A program made the position numbers and the translations under genes. This document shows positions 37,199-46,117 of a stretch of 64,000 bases of DNA, one piece after another (within the stretch, counting starts at the first letter, position 1; every line of letters begins with the position of its first letter). Under the pieces are notes generated by a model. That model ran no database searches. It had not been told where the DNA came from and worked only from the letters and a program-made list of their open reading frames with translations. The DNA comes from Oryzomonas sagensis (GTDB lineage: Bacteria; Desulfobacterota; Desulfuromonadia; Geobacterales; Pseudopelobacteraceae). The stretch is from positions 690,980-754,979 of the forward strand of contig NZ_VZRA01000001.1 in assembly GCF_008802355.1 (NCBI RefSeq), given 5' to 3'.

Positions 37199-38320
37199 CT
37201 AGAGTCTCATGGGCATGATCACCGCAAGAAAGCTATCCGAACCTTCCGGCACAATGATCGATGGGGAGAGTTCATCCCGGAATTTCATCTCCACGCTTTC
37301 GGTTTCGGCCACGGCCAGCACGTCCAGGAGATAGCGGGCATTGAACCTGACGGATATGGGCTCGCCGTCGTACGCTACGTCGATATCCTCCATGGCGTCG
37401 CCCAGTTCCGGGTTGCTCGAGGATATCTTCACGCCGCCGGAAGATATCTCCAGCATGATCCCCTTGAATTTTTCGCTGGAGAGTATGGCCATCCTGCGGA
37501 CGGAGTGGGTGAAATTTTCCTTGTCGACCGTGACGATGCGATCATTGGCCGCGGGGATAACCCGGTTGTAGTCCGGGAACTCGCCGTCGACCAGACGCAT
37601 GACCATGTAGGAATCGCCCCGCTTGATCACCGCACTGTTGTCCATGAAGCCGAACATCAGGGTGCCGCCATCCTCGTCGGTGATCTTTTTCATCTCGTAC
37701 ACGCCTTTTTTGGGGAGGATGACCCCCTTCAGGAGTTCTGGGCCGGCCGTTCCCTTGAGGGCTCCGGTGGCGATGGAGAGGCGGTGGCCATCGGTGGCGA
37801 CCATTTTGAGGGCGTTTTCGCCGTTTTCGTTAACCTCGACCTTGGCGAATATCCCGTTCAGGTTGTATTTTGTCTCGTCGGTGCAGATGGCGTAGGATGT
37901 CTTTTCGATCATGCCTTTCAGCAGGGCGCTCTCTATCTCGAAAAGATTTTCTTCCTTGATTTCGGGAAAATAGGGAAATTCGTCGGGAGAAAGTCCCACG
38001 ATGTTGAATTTCACCTTGCCGCATTTTATCTCGACCCAGTCGTTGTCCTTTGTTGAGAAGACGATGGCCTGGTTTGGGAGTTCCTTGACGATCTCGTACA
38101 ACTTTTTAGCCCCGACCGTGATCCTTCCGGGGGCCGTGACTTCGGCGGGGTAGGTGCCCTTCATTCCTACCTCGAGGTCGGTGGCGGTTACATGCAGTGA
38201 GGAGCCGGTTGCCTCCAGAAGGACATTCGACAGAATCGGCATGGACGTTCGTTTTTCGACGATACCCTGAATCTTTTGCAGCGACTTGAGGAACAGTTCC
38301 TTATCGATTGTAAATTCCAT
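37199..38320 (-). CDS. dnaN: DNA polymerase III beta subunit (sliding clamp)
   Basis: A 373-residue ring clamp with three topologically similar domains. The start MEFTIDKELFLKSLQKIQGI and C-terminus SLAVIMPMRL-like ending (here FLAVIMPMRL) are typical and form part of the partner-binding pocket. AAGGAGTGACAG precedes the ATG. Its partners in this window may include the nuclease-helicase fusion at 42.8 kb, whose two QxxLF motifs resemble clamp-binding peptides, and PolB. DnaA boxes lie between dnaN and dnaA. Confidence 0.97.
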   Translation of the reverse strand: MEFTIDKELFLKSLQKIQGIVEKRTSMPILSNVLLEATGSSLHVTATDLEVGMKGTYPAEVTAPGRITVGAKKLYEIVKELPNQAIVFSTKDNDWVEIKCGKVKFNIVGLSPDEFPYFPEIKEENLFEIESALLKGMIEKTSYAICTDETKYNLNGIFAKVEVNENGENALKMVATDGHRLSIATGALKGTAGPELLKGVILPKKGVYEMKKITDEDGGTLMFGFMDNSAVIKRGDSYMVMRLVDGEFPDYNRVIPAANDRIVTVDKENFTHSVRRMAILSSEKFKGIMLEISSGGVKISSSNPELGDAMEDIDVAYDGEPISVRFNARYLLDVLAVAETESVEMKFRDELSPSIIVPEGSDSFLAVIMPMRL

Positions 38321-38447
38321 CTGTCACTCCTTACTGGAAAAGGTTTTATGTTTAGTCTTTAAACCTTTGTTGTTTATTGTTGGTCCTGTTGATATGGGTA
38401 AAAACGTGCAACACGACGACCTGGCGGAATAATTTCGATTTCAGCCC

Positions 38448-38513
38448 TGTTGACAACTTCGGGACGCAGGAGCCGGTTATCAACAGTACGACGGTTATGC
38501 ACAGATATCCACA
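38448..38513. other. DnaA-box cluster between dnaA and dnaN
   Basis: Nonamers TGTTGACAA (38448-38456, reverse), TTATCAACA (38477-38485), TTATGCACA (38495-38503, a perfect TTATNCACA box) and ATATCCACA (38505-38513). The stretch 38321-38532 holds no gene. It may be part of a bipartite origin or serve dnaN regulation. Confidence 0.6.
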
Positions 38514-38532
38514 ATTAGTTAACAGGGTTGTC

Positions 38533-39894
38533 TCATTTCAATATTCCCTGCCTGATATCGTCGACAAGTTTGAAAAGTTTCTGATCGTCGTGCAGCGCCT
38601 TGTCGATTTTCTTGGTGGCGTAGATGACGGTTGAGTGGTCCTTGCCACCGAACTTCGAGCCGATGTCGGGGTAGGAGGCCTTTGTCATGTCCCGGCAGAG
38701 CCAGATGGCGATCTGACGCGCCTGAACGAGATTTTTCTGCCGTTTTTCCGATTTCAGGTCGGCTATCTTAATAGCGAACTGGTCCGCCACCGCTTTTTGT
38801 ATCAATTCTATGGTGATCTCTTTGCGCCGGTCACCCAGGATATCCTTGAGGCTTTCCTTGGCCATCTCAAGGGTAATGGGGATGTTCTGCAGGCTGCTGT
38901 AGGCGCCGAGTCTGATCAGCATGCCCTCCAGTTCGCGTATGTTTCTCGTATCGCTGGAGGCGAGAAAGTAGGTGACATCCTCGGGAAGACGTATCTTGGT
39001 CACTTCCGACTTCTTCTTAAGAATGGCTATCTTGGTTTCCAGGTCGGGAGGTTGGATATCCGCGATCAGGCCCCATTCGAAACGCGAGCGGAGACGCTCC
39101 TCCAGATCCGATATCTCCCGGGGGAACTTGTCGGAGGTGATGACGATCTGCTTATGGGCCTCGTGGAGGGCGTTGAAGGTGTGGAAAAACTCCTCCTGGG
39201 TCCCTGTTTTCCCGGATATGAACTGAATATCGTCGATAAGGAGCACATCGACATTCCTGAACAGGTTTCTGAATATATCCATCTTCTTGAGGCGAAGGTG
39301 GTTCACCATCTCGTACATGAACTTTTCTGCCGAACAGTAGCAGACATTCAACGAGGGCGACGTGCTGCGGATGGTGTGGCCGATGGCGTTCAGCAGGTGA
39401 CTTTTGCCGAGGCCGACGCCACCGTAGATGAAGAGCGGGTTATAGGTATCGGCCGGATTGTTGGCCACGGCCATAGCGGCTGCATGGGCGAAATGGTTAC
39501 CGGTGCCGCTGACAAACAGGTCGAAGGTGTATTTGGAATTCAGGGGGGTGACGGTGGAATCCAACTGGGCGCTCTTCGCCTGTTCAGCCTCTTCCTGGTG
39601 CCCCTTGATGATGAGATCTTCCGCTAAAAGGGTTTCGGACTCGCTGTTGTGGTCCCTGACCACAAAGGAGAGAGAGAGGTTATGCCCCGACGTGACCGTC
39701 AGTGCGCCGAGGATGACCTTCTGATAGTTTTCCTCCAGCCAATCCTTGAAAAACGAGGTGGGAACGGAAAGATAGACCGTATTGCCATCGTGGTGGCTGT
39801 AATTTACCGGCTTGATCCAAGTGGCAAAATCTCGCTCGGAAAGGACTTTTTCCAGATTTTCGGCGGCTTGTTGCCAAGCTTCATGCATATTCAC
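38533..39894 (-). CDS. dnaA: Chromosomal replication initiator DnaA
   Basis: A 453-residue AAA+ initiator. Domain I (residues 1-90, WIKPVNYSHHDGNTVYLSVP) binds helicase and itself. Walker A is IYGGVGLGKSHLLNAIGH near 160, Walker B is VDVLLIDDIQFISGKTGT near 220. Domain IV DNA-binding region has IAIWLCRDMTKASYPDIGS and the signature FGGKDHSTVIYATKKI near 425. Start is the first ATG (39894), with ATG 39888 also possible. DnaA boxes lie on both sides of the gene, which suggests autoregulation and placement within oriC. Confidence 0.97.
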   Translation of the reverse strand: MNMHEAWQQAAENLEKVLSERDFATWIKPVNYSHHDGNTVYLSVPTSFFKDWLEENYQKVILGALTVTSGHNLSLSFVVRDHNSESETLLAEDLIIKGHQEEAEQAKSAQLDSTVTPLNSKYTFDLFVSGTGNHFAHAAAMAVANNPADTYNPLFIYGGVGLGKSHLLNAIGHTIRSTSPSLNVCYCSAEKFMYEMVNHLRLKKMDIFRNLFRNVDVLLIDDIQFISGKTGTQEEFFHTFNALHEAHKQIVITSDKFPREISDLEERLRSRFEWGLIADIQPPDLETKIAILKKKSEVTKIRLPEDVTYFLASSDTRNIRELEGMLIRLGAYSSLQNIPITLEMAKESLKDILGDRRKEITIELIQKAVADQFAIKIADLKSEKRQKNLVQARQIAIWLCRDMTKASYPDIGSKFGGKDHSTVIYATKKIDKALHDDQKLFKLVDDIRQGILK

Positions 39895-40256
39895 ATCACA
39901 TTCTCATTATCAAAAGGGTGGGGATGAGTGGGGTTATCCACAATGGTCTCACAGGGCATATTACCAGTGGTATGAAGTGCTTTTACGTCGCTGACCCTTA
40001 TGAATATCCACAGTTATCAACACGATTTTCAACACCTGTTGATAACTTATAGCGCAGCTAAATCAAATAGTTAAACATACTTTACTGAATATTAAGGACT
40101 TTTTTAAGCCAGAGCAGATTAACAGAGGCGGGGTCATTTTTCAAGGCAAATCACTTTGAAGTTGCTGTTCCGGTCGAGTAATAATTTTCTTGACAATTTC
40201 AAGGTGATATGGTTAAAAGCTCATTTCCTGATACAATCATTCAGAGGAGCTATGAT
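39895..40256. other. oriC-type region upstream of dnaA, with DnaA boxes and AT-rich stretch
   Basis: DnaA boxes: TTATCCACA (39934-39942, perfect), ATATCCACA (40004-40012), TTATCAACA (40014-40022) and TGTTGATAA (40037-40045, reverse). An AT-rich stretch at about 40043-40110 (for example CATACTTTACTGAATATTAA) is a candidate unwinding element. Divergent dnaA and rpmH promoters must also lie here; TTGACA at 40190-40195 fits the rpmH side. No protein-coding frame. Confidence 0.75.
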
Positions 40257-40406
40257 ATGAAAAGAACATTTCAGCCCAGCAACACCTCGCGCAAGCGTAC
40301 CCACGGCTTTTTGGTGCGCATGTCCACCAAGAACGGCCGTCTCGTGATCAAGCGCAGAAGGGCCAAAGGCCGTAAAAGTCTGTCCGTCCGCATTGCTGCC
40401 AAGTAA
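40257..40406 (+). CDS. rpmH: 50S ribosomal protein L34
   Basis: A 49-residue basic protein, [20 protein letters not shown] through [10 protein letters not shown], matching L34 throughout. The ATG at 40257 has GAGGAGC upstream (40245-40251); a longer frame from 40209 is not supported. It heads the rightward rpmH-rnpA-yidD-yidC cluster next to the origin. Confidence 0.97.
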   Translation: MKRTFQPSNTSRKRTHGFLVRMSTKNGRLVIKRRRAKGRKSLSVRIAAK

Positions 40407-40791
40407 TACTTGTGGGAGGGTGGAACGCCGGTGTTTTCCAAAGTCGGTACGGCTGAGGAAGCGTTTGGAATTTCTCAGGCTTTTGAACTCTCCCCACAAG
40501 TTTTCCACCAAGGGGTTCCTTGTTGTCTGGCAGGAAAACGGCGGCAGCCAGGCGCGTCTGGGGGTCACGGTCAGCAAAAAGGTCGGCTGCGCCGTGGTTC
40601 GCAACAGGATCAAGCGGTATACCAGAGAAACATTCAGGCAGATGCGGCTCCTTCTGCCGTGCGTGGATTTGAATGTCGTGGCACGACGCGAGTCGGCAAT
40701 GATGGACTTCGGCGCTGTTCGACGAGAACTTGAAAAGGCCTTCAGGCATATCGGCATATCCCCATGCTCAAGCGCATTGCGCTCATCGTAA
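40393..40791 (+). CDS. rnpA: Ribonuclease P protein component
   Basis: The protein subunit of RNase P, which matures tRNA 5' ends. The core blocks [17 protein letters not shown] and the RNR motif [20 protein letters not shown] near residue 65 are diagnostic. The start is uncertain. No ATG lies upstream in frame: candidates are TTG 40393, inside rpmH by 14 nt, or GTG 40420, directly after GGGAGG and so too close for normal spacing. Overlap with rpmH is a frequent arrangement. The 3' end overlaps yidD by 28 nt. Confidence 0.9.
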   Translation: MLPSNTCGRVERRCFPKSVRLRKRLEFLRLLNSPHKFSTKGFLVVWQENGGSQARLGVTVSKKVGCAVVRNRIKRYTRETFRQMRLLLPCVDLNVVARRESAMMDFGAVRRELEKAFRHIGISPCSSALRSS

Positions 40792-40976
40792 TCAGGCTGT
40801 ACCAGAAGCTGCTGTCGCCGCTTCTTCCGCAGACCTGCCGGTTTTATCCCTCCTGTTCCGAGTATTCCCGCGAATCAATTATACGGTATGGCGTTGTCAG
40901 GGGCGTTTGGCTTACCCTGATCAGGCTTTGTAAATGTCACCCCTTTCATCCGGGCGGGTTCGATCCGGTACCTTAA
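40764..40976 (+). CDS. yidD: Membrane protein insertion efficiency factor YidD
   Basis: A 70-residue peripheral membrane protein with the conserved cysteines and motifs [32 protein letters not shown] and [13 protein letters not shown]. It helps YidC insert membrane proteins and sits in the conserved rnpA-yidD-yidC order, overlapping rnpA. Confidence 0.95.
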   Translation: MLKRIALIVIRLYQKLLSPLLPQTCRFYPSCSEYSRESIIRYGVVRGVWLTLIRLCKCHPFHPGGFDPVP

Positions 40977-41001
40977 TCAAGAGAGCACAACTGGAGCTTT
41001 T

Positions 41002-42597
41002 ATGGAAAAGCGCGCATTTCTGGCAGTCATTCTTTCGATAGCGGTTTTCTATGTTTTTACCACGGTCTTCGGCCCGGGAAAAACACAAATCCCGCCTAAA
41101 GCCACCCCCGCAGCAAGCTCTGCCGCGCCAACGCCGGCCCCGGCTGCTGCGACGTCGGCACAGCCGGCCCCGGCAGGAGTCCCCGCACCCACCCCGGCCG
41201 TTGTCAAGGACGTGACCGTGGAGACCGGCCTCTACACGGCGGTTTTCTCTTCGCGGGGCGGAAGTCTCAAGAGCCTTACCCTCAAGAAGTACCGCGAGCA
41301 GAATACCCCCGCCGCCAGTTCGGTTGTGCTCGGGACTCACGCCGATCCCTCCCTTCTCAACTTTTCCACCAGGGGGGCCGGGTTCAACCTCCCGGACGGC
41401 ACCGTATTCGTGCCGGATACCGGCGCCATTACCCTGACCGGCGGCGAGAGCCGGCAACTGACGTTCAATTACGTATCCGGTCAGGGGTTCACCGTGCGTA
41501 AGGTCTTCACCTTTGCAGGGGACTCCTACGGCATCAAGTTGGATACCCAGGTGTTCAACAACTCCGCTGCGCCCCTGGTCGGGACCATCCAGCAGGTGAT
41601 GACCTATCCGGCGGAACATAAGGTTAAGGACAACCGCCTCGATACGGCCGGCTCCTACCTCTACTCGGACAACAGCCTCAAGGCCGACAAGGCCAAGGAT
41701 GTGGCCGGTGCCTCGAAGAAGTATGACAAGAGCATCCTTTGGGCGGGCTTTTCCGACAAGTACTTTCTGAGTGCCCTCCTTGCCGACAAGGGGAGCATCG
41801 CTTCCGTCGAATTGAAAAAGAACGCCGCCGGCTTCCTGGAATCCATCGTCTCGGCCCCGCAGTTCACGATCAATCCCGGACAGGCCGCCACGGTGACCCA
41901 GCGGCTGTTCGTCGGCCCCAAGGATATCGACATCCTCAAGGCCCAAGGCAATTCGCTGGAACAGTCCCTCGATCTGGGGTGGTTTACGGTGATTGCCAAG
42001 CCGCTCCTGTACACCCTTAAATTCTTCTACCGCTATGTCGGCAACTACGGCATCGCCATCATTATCATCACCATCATTCTCAAGGCGCTGTTCTTCCCCC
42101 TGACCCACAAGAGCTACAAATCCATGAAGGGGATGCAGAAGATCCAGCCGGAGATGAACAAGATCCGCGAGAAGTACAAGAACGACCGCGACGCCATGAA
42201 CAAGGCGGTCATGGAACTGTACCGCGACCACAAGGTCAACCCGTTGGGGGGGTGCCTGCCCATGGTCGTCCAGATTCCGGTGTTTTTCGCCCTCTACAAG
42301 GCGCTCATGTTCTCCATCGAGCTGCGCCATGCGCCGTTCTTCTTCTGGATTACCGACCTGTCCGACAAGGACCCCTACTATGTCACTCCCGTCATCATGG
42401 GGGTCACCATGTTCGTGCAGCAGAAGATGACCCCCTCCCAGATGGACCCGGTCCAGCAAAAGATGATGCTGGCCCTGCCGGTGGTGTTCACCTTCATGTT
42501 CTTGAGCTTCCCCTCCGGCCTGGTCCTGTACTGGCTGGTGAACAATATCCTGACCATCGGCCAGCAGATGTACATCAACAAGCTGGTCAAGGATTGA
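41002..42597 (+). CDS. yidC: Membrane protein insertase YidC
   Basis: A 531-residue insertase of Gram-negative type. The N-terminal helix ([20 protein letters not shown]) is followed by an Ala/Pro-rich linker and a periplasmic beta-sandwich (residues about 70-330). The conserved five-helix core contains [20 protein letters not shown] and [20 protein letters not shown]. The end [20 protein letters not shown] is the family signature. It works with SecYEG and alone. The usual jag (khpB) gene does not follow; an intrinsic terminator and a repeat come next. Confidence 0.97.
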   Translation: MEKRAFLAVILSIAVFYVFTTVFGPGKTQIPPKATPAASSAAPTPAPAAATSAQPAPAGVPAPTPAVVKDVTVETGLYTAVFSSRGGSLKSLTLKKYREQNTPAASSVVLGTHADPSLLNFSTRGAGFNLPDGTVFVPDTGAITLTGGESRQLTFNYVSGQGFTVRKVFTFAGDSYGIKLDTQVFNNSAAPLVGTIQQVMTYPAEHKVKDNRLDTAGSYLYSDNSLKADKAKDVAGASKKYDKSILWAGFSDKYFLSALLADKGSIASVELKKNAAGFLESIVSAPQFTINPGQAATVTQRLFVGPKDIDILKAQGNSLEQSLDLGWFTVIAKPLLYTLKFFYRYVGNYGIAIIIITIILKALFFPLTHKSYKSMKGMQKIQPEMNKIREKYKNDRDAMNKAVMELYRDHKVNPLGGCLPMVVQIPVFFALYKALMFSIELRHAPFFFWITDLSDKDPYYVTPVIMGVTMFVQQKMTPSQMDPVQQKMMLALPVVFTFMFLSFPSGLVLYWLVNNILTIGQQMYINKLVKD

Positions 42598-42624
42598 CGA
42601 ACGCCGTGGCTTGCGGCACAATCG

Positions 42625-42656
42625 AAGCGCCCTTGCCAATGCAGGGGCGCTTTTTG
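42625..42656 (+). terminator. Intrinsic terminator after yidC
   Basis: Arms GCGCCCTTGC/GCAGGGGCGC with a 4-nt loop and one G-U pair, followed by TTTTTG. Confidence 0.9.
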
Positions 42657-42687
42657 CTTTAAACCTAAAAACGACGGCAGTCATTTA

Positions 42688-42804
42688 CCACAAAGTCACA
42701 AAGGGCACAAAGAAATTCAGATACTTATGAAGATAAAGAGTCGAACCAATCAGGTGAAAGACTTTGATAAGATAGCCGACTGATTTTCCTTTGTGTCTTT
42801 GTGG
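42688..42804. repeat. Interspersed repeat family B, copy 2
   Basis: Inverted arms CCACAAAGTCACAAAGG (42688-42704) and CCTTTGTGTCTTTGTGG (42788-42804), with one mismatch; a CACAAAG variant of the family B arm. It fills the gap between the yidC terminator and the nuclease-helicase gene. Confidence 0.75.
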
Positions 42805-42841
42805 TTCAAATGTTTTTTCTTGGTTAAAGGATACGACCTTC

Positions 42842-45800
42842 ATGGATTACATCGCCGACCTGCATATCCATTCCCCCTTTTCGCGGGCAACCAGCCCGCA
42901 GAGCAGCTTGGCCGGCCTGGCCGGTTGGGCGCGGATCAAGGGTATTCAGGTGATCGGCACCGGCGACTTCACCCACCCCGGCTGGTTCCGCCGCCTCAAG
43001 GAGGAGTTGGAGCCGGCCGAACCGGGACTGTTCCGCCTGAAGGACGAGGCCGCCGTCGCTTCGCCGCTGCCGGGGGCGGCCGCCCTTGCCGGCCCGGTGC
43101 GGTTCCTCCTTTCGGCGGAGATCAGCAGCATCTACAAGCGCCACGGCGTGGTGCGCAAGGTCCACAATCTGCTCTACGTGCCGGATTTCGTCTCTGCCGA
43201 GCGGCTGAACGCCAAGCTGGCCGGCATCGGCAACATCGAGTCCGACGGGCGCCCCATCCTGGGGCTGGACAGCCGCAACCTGCTGGAGATTCTGTTGGAG
43301 CAGGCGCCTGAGGGGTTCCTGGTGCCGGCTCACATCTGGACGCCCTGGTTCTCCCTGTTCGGCTCGAAATCCGGCTTCGACGCCATCGAGGAGTGTTTCG
43401 ACGACCTGACGCCCCACATCTTTGCCCTGGAGACCGGGCTCTCCTCCGACCCGGACATGAACCGCCTGATATCGGCTCTGGACCGTTTCGCCCTGATCTC
43501 CAACTCGGACTGCCATTCCCCCTCAAAATTGGGGCGGGAGGCCAACCTCCTGGCCACCGACCTCGATTTTTTCGCCCTGCGGGCCGCCATCAAAGGGAAC
43601 CGGCGGGAGACCTTCCGCGGCACGGTGGAGTTTTTCCCCGAGGAGGGGAAGTACCACGCCGACGGCCACCGGGCCTGCCATGTCTGCCTCGACCCCGTGG
43701 AGAGCCGGCGGCTCGGATTGCGCTGTCCGGTCTGCGCCAGACCCCTGACCATTGGGGTCTACCACCGGGTGATGGAACTGGCCGACCGGGAGGAGCCGCT
43801 CTACCGGGAGGATTCGCCGGAGGTGTTCAGCCTCATCCCCCTGCCCGAGGTGCTGGGGGAGATCATCGGGGCCGGACCGGCCTCCAAGGGGGTCATGGAA
43901 CAGTACCGCCGCACCATCGGGCGGTTCGGGTCGGAATTCAACCTGCTGCTGCACGTCCCTCTGGACGAGATTCGCCAGGCCTCGCCGGTCCTGGGCGAGG
44001 CCGTGGGGCGCATGCGCGCCGGCCGGGTCATCCGCCAGCCCGGTTTCGACGGCGAGTACGGCGTGATCAGGGTCTTCGAAGAGGGGGAGGCGGGACAATT
44101 TGCCGGCCAGGGGAGCCTGTTCGGCGATGGGTCGGCGCCGCGGCGCCGGAAAAAGAAGACCGAGGCCGTGGCGTTGCCGGCTCTCGATGTTGTCGGGGAA
44201 CCCGTGGACGACGCCCCCGGGGCAGCGCCCGGCCCCAACCCGGAGCAGGCGGCGGCCATCGGCTCCACAAGCCGCCATATCCTGGTGGCGGCCGGACCGG
44301 GAACCGGCAAGACCTCCACCCTGATAGCGCGCATCGCGGCGCTGCTGGCGGCGGGGAACGACCCGGCCCGCATGGTGGCCGTCACCTTTACCGCCAAGGC
44401 GGCCGATGAGGTGCGCGAGCGCCTGTTGAAACAGGTCGGGGCGGCGGGTGAAGCGGTCTTCGTGGGGACCTTCCACCGGTTTTGCCTCGACCGGCTCCGC
44501 CGCGAAGCGCCGGCCCTGGCGGTGGTCGGCCCGGAGGACCGGGAGCGCCTGTTCAAACGTCTCTTCCCGGAACAGGGCGCAGCCGAGCGCCAACGCCTTG
44601 GCGAGGCGTTGGCCGATCATTTTGCCCAACCGGACGGCGAGGCCTCCGCGGCCATCCGGCGCTATCTGGACGAACTGGACCGTCTCGGCGCCCTGGACCT
44701 GGATGCCGTTATTCCGGTGTTCACCCGACGGCTGAGCCGTGAGCCCGAACTGCGCCGCCGGGTCTGCGACCCGGTGGCACACCTGTTCGTGGATGAGTTC
44801 CAGGACCTGAACGCAGGCCAGTTCGAGCTGGTGCGCATCCTGGCCGAACAGGCCCGCGTCTTTGCCATCGGCGATCCCGACCAAGCCATCTACGGCTTCC
44901 GGGGGAGCGACCCGGAGTTTTTCTTCCGCTTCGGCACTATGGCCGGTGTCGAGCAGATCTCCCTGACCCGCAACTACCGGTGTCCCGCCCCGGTCATCGC
45001 CGCGGCAACGGCGGTCATCGCCCATAACGGCCGGCGCAGCGGCCTGCCCCTGGTCGCCGCTTCCGGGCGGGGGGGCGGCATCGAACTGCACACCGCGCCG
45101 TCCGGGGCGGCCGAGGCCGAATTCGTCGTGCGCCGCATCGAGGAGTTGCTGGGGGGCATCGAGCACTTTTCCATCAATTCCGGCCGGGGCGGCGACGGCG
45201 GGACGGGACGGGGCTTGAGCTTCGGCGACATCGCCGTGCTCTTCAGGCTCGGGAGGCAGGCCGAGGAGATCTCTGCCGCCCTGGAGCGGCGCGGCATACC
45301 GTTCCAGCAGGTCGGGGTGAGCCCCTTTTACCTTGCTGCGGAGATACGACCGGCCTACTATTGGGTGCAGGCCGCCGCCGGATCGGAGACCATCGCCGAC
45401 TGGCTGCAACTGGCAAGCGCCCTTCCGGGTGTCGGAGCGGCAAGCCTCGGTCGCATGGAGGCGGTACTCCCCCTGGCGGGCGATTTCTTCGCCTCCCTTG
45501 CCCCTCTCGAACTGCCCCGGGCGCTGCGTGACGGCATCGTTGACCTGGAACGGGCCATGAGCCGGTTCCGTGCGGCCGCGACCCGCAGCGGCCTGGCTGC
45601 GGCGTTGCTCGATGCGCTGCCGTTTCTCTCCCTGGACCCGGCCCAGGCCGCCACCGTGCGGTTCCTGGACCTGGCCGGCAGTTTCGGCCATGATCTGCCG
45701 GGCTTCGGCAGCCACCTGCGCCGCTACGCCGAAGCCACCGTCTACGACGAGCGTGCCGAGGCGGTCGCCCTCATGACCCTCCATGCCGCCAAAGGGCTGG

Positions 45801-46090
45801 AGTTCCCGGTGGTCTTCCTGACCGGCGCCGAGGAGGGGCTGCTTCCCTGTACCCTCTGGCGTGACGTGGATACGGAGGAGGAGCGGCGGCTGTTCTACGT
45901 CGGCCTGACCCGCGCCAAGGAGCGGCTGCTTCTGACCGCTTCCGCCACGCGTCCCTGGGTCGGCCCGTCCCCCCGGCAACTCTCCCGGTTCGTCGCCGAG
46001 ATACCGGGGCCGCTGCTGTCGGCCGCGAATGCCGGCCCAATCAGGAAGGTGAAGGGTACGAAAGACCCGGGCCAGATGGACCTGTTTTGA
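42842..46090 (+). CDS. Endonuclease Q-like PHP nuclease fused to a UvrD/PcrA-type SF1 helicase
   Basis: A 1082-residue fusion. Residues 1 to about 400 match the EndoQ/TIGR00375 family: YIADLHIHSPFSRATSP, IGTGDFTHPGWF, FLLSAEISSIYKRHG, ISNSDCHSPS (PHP metal ligands). A CHVC...CPVC zinc site lies near residues 282-303. EndoQ nicks 5' of deaminated bases (U, hypoxanthine, xanthine). A linker with QGSLF (423-427) leads to a complete SF1A helicase: Walker A AAGPGTGKTS (485-491), FVDEFQDLNAGQ (II), GDPDQAIYGFRGS (III), LTRNYRC (IV), MTLHAAKGLEFPVVF (V), EERRLFYVGLTRAKERL (VI). The protein ends QMDLF (1078-1082). Both QxxLF motifs resemble clamp-binding peptides. ATG 42842 follows AAAGGA; the frame to 42791 is repeat-derived. 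Confidence 0.9.
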   Translation: MDYIADLHIHSPFSRATSPQSSLAGLAGWARIKGIQVIGTGDFTHPGWFRRLKEELEPAEPGLFRLKDEAAVASPLPGAAALAGPVRFLLSAEISSIYKRHGVVRKVHNLLYVPDFVSAERLNAKLAGIGNIESDGRPILGLDSRNLLEILLEQAPEGFLVPAHIWTPWFSLFGSKSGFDAIEECFDDLTPHIFALETGLSSDPDMNRLISALDRFALISNSDCHSPSKLGREANLLATDLDFFALRAAIKGNRRETFRGTVEFFPEEGKYHADGHRACHVCLDPVESRRLGLRCPVCARPLTIGVYHRVMELADREEPLYREDSPEVFSLIPLPEVLGEIIGAGPASKGVMEQYRRTIGRFGSEFNLLLHVPLDEIRQASPVLGEAVGRMRAGRVIRQPGFDGEYGVIRVFEEGEAGQFAGQGSLFGDGSAPRRRKKKTEAVALPALDVVGEPVDDAPGAAPGPNPEQAAAIGSTSRHILVAAGPGTGKTSTLIARIAALLAAGNDPARMVAVTFTAKAADEVRERLLKQVGAAGEAVFVGTFHRFCLDRLRREAPALAVVGPEDRERLFKRLFPEQGAAERQRLGEALADHFAQPDGEASAAIRRYLDELDRLGALDLDAVIPVFTRRLSREPELRRRVCDPVAHLFVDEFQDLNAGQFELVRILAEQARVFAIGDPDQAIYGFRGSDPEFFFRFGTMAGVEQISLTRNYRCPAPVIAAATAVIAHNGRRSGLPLVAASGRGGGIELHTAPSGAAEAEFVVRRIEELLGGIEHFSINSGRGGDGGTGRGLSFGDIAVLFRLGRQAEEISAALERRGIPFQQVGVSPFYLAAEIRPAYYWVQAAAGSETIADWLQLASALPGVGAASLGRMEAVLPLAGDFFASLAPLELPRALRDGIVDLERAMSRFRAAATRSGLAAALLDALPFLSLDPAQAATVRFLDLAGSFGHDLPGFGSHLRRYAEATVYDERAEAVALMTLHAAKGLEFPVVFLTGAEEGLLPCTLWRDVDTEEERRLFYVGLTRAKERLLLTASATRPWVGPSPRQLSRFVAEIPGPLLSAANAGPIRKVKGTKDPGQMDLF

Positions 46091-46117
46091 TGCCCCGAAC
46101 GGAACAAGGACGTAGCC

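Noticed and set aside
43523-45979. 818-codon minus-strand open frame across the helicase
   Set aside because: Antisense shadow; all seven helicase motifs are on the plus strand.
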